A stretch of 6,280 bases of DNA. It comes from Dysgonomonas sp. (GTDB lineage: Bacteria > Bacteroidota > Bacteroidia > Bacteroidales > Dysgonomonadaceae). Under the pieces are notes generated by a model, which saw nothing but the letters and a program-made list of their open reading frames with translations, had not been told where the DNA came from and searched no databases. Within the stretch, counting starts at the first letter, position 1. Each line of letters opens with the position of its first letter. The stretch covers positions 1-6,280 of the forward strand of contig JASLEN010000257.1 of assembly GCA_030151105.1 (NCBI GenBank). The letters run 5' to 3'. Shown piece after piece: positions 5,743-6,280 of this stretch. Both the position numbers and the translations under genes were made by a program.

Positions 5743-6280
5743 TTATTTTATCTGATAATATTGTCTCAATATCCATTGATAAAATCGACCAGGAACAAGG
5801 CGTTTTACGAAGATAGACAGTTGCTCTATTATGTTGCCTACTGGATAGCGAAACCCAGTTTTCTTCTTTTCAACAATTCTAGATACTAGACGAGCAATTT
5901 TGACTGGAGAACTCCCGTTATTTTCGTTATCTTCGATAATTTTGAGAGTGGTTGCAAATTGATCTTTATAGTCTTCATCTTGTGTTGTTGCCTCCGACAT
6001 CATTCTACTTCCTGTGAATCCCGTATTAAAATCACCTGGTTGAATCAGTACTACATTGATTTTAAACTGATTTAGCTCCAATCGCAAAGCTTCACTATAC
6101 CCCTCAATTGCAAATTTAGATGCGGAATAAAGACCTTGGAAAGGCAATCCCATTACTCCTCCGACTGAGCTGACGTTGATAATTGTACCTGAACGTTGTT
6201 TTCTAAATACACTTGTAATGACTGAACAGACATTGAACATCCCTTCAAAATTAGTTCGCATTTGGAAGTCAAATTCTTCT
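5743..6280 (-). CDS. Short-chain dehydrogenase/reductase (SDR), C-terminal part
   Basis: The reading frame enters from the right edge (EEFDFQ precedes the Met at 6261) and stops at 5743, giving 178 residues. The N-terminal Rossmann half with the TGxxxGxG nucleotide-binding motif lies outside the window. The part seen is a classical SDR: the active-site Asn in MRTNFEG, then INVSSVGG with the catalytic Ser, and 13 residues later YSASK with the catalytic Tyr and Lys, followed by AIEGYSEALRLEL and the IQPGDFNTGF segment after the fifth strand. The enzyme should use NAD(P)H to reduce or oxidise a carbonyl or alcohol; the substrate cannot be predicted. The C-terminal 50 residues are basic and aromatic (FVKRLVPGRFYQWILRQYYQ), which may touch membrane or form a lid. 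The Met at 6261 is internal, not a start, because the frame continues upstream with typical SDR residues. Confidence 0.93.
   Translation of the reverse strand, partial: EEFDFQMRTNFEGMFNVCSVITSVFRKQRSGTIINVSSVGGVMGLPFQGLYSASKFAIEGYSEALRLELNQFKINVVLIQPGDFNTGFTGSRMMSEATTQDEDYKDQFATTLKIIEDNENNGSSPVKIARLVSRIVEKKKTGFRYPVGNIIEQLSIFVKRLVPGRFYQWILRQYYQIK

Noticed and set aside
5727..5743. Inverted repeat AAAGTT-N5-AACTTT at the end of the dehydrogenase gene
   Set aside because: A 6-bp AT-rich stem overlapping the stop codon, with no U tract on the minus-strand RNA; too weak for a terminator.

Overview
The window looks like ordinary chromosomal DNA from a member of the Bacteroidota, probably the order Bacteroidales. 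Three things point that way: low GC content, very weak Shine-Dalgarno signals, and two exact matches to the Bacteroidota -7 promoter box (TAnnTTTG), one upstream of gcvP and one upstream of the metallo-hydrolase gene. The left-edge kinase (threonyl-tRNA-synthetase-like N-terminus fused to a uridine-kinase-like domain) and the single-chain glycine dehydrogenase also fit that group. I cannot name the genus from sequence alone.

All six genes lie on the minus strand, so transcription runs from right to left. In that order they are: the C-terminal part of a short-chain dehydrogenase/reductase (5743-6280, cut by the right edge); a metallo-beta-lactamase-fold hydrolase of the glyoxalase II/YcbL type (5011-5652); gcvP, the pyridoxal-phosphate decarboxylase of the glycine cleavage system (2066-4918); a small heavy-metal-associated (CopZ-like) protein (1684-1941); an NlpE-like lipoprotein (1198-1656); and the N-terminal two thirds of a nucleoside kinase (1-1067, cut by the left edge). 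No stretch over 300 bases lacks a gene, and I saw no tRNA, rRNA, CRISPR, insertion sequence or phage gene.

The units look transcriptionally separate. The hydrolase and gcvP each have their own promoter box. The metal-binding protein and NlpE-like lipoprotein sit 26 bases apart, form the only clear operon, and are followed by a good intrinsic terminator (1101-1145). A hairpin at 1958-1987 lies between gcvP and this operon and is either the gcvP terminator or part of the operon leader. Palindromes overlap the predicted promoters of gcvP and of the metal operon.

Functionally this is mostly housekeeping: one-carbon/glycine metabolism, nucleoside salvage, and small-molecule oxidoreduction and hydrolysis. 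The most interesting part is the small metal operon, which pairs a cytosolic CxxC metal-binding protein with an NlpE-type lipoprotein that has lost the CxxC seen in E. coli NlpE. I found no convincing sign of a wholly new multi-gene system.
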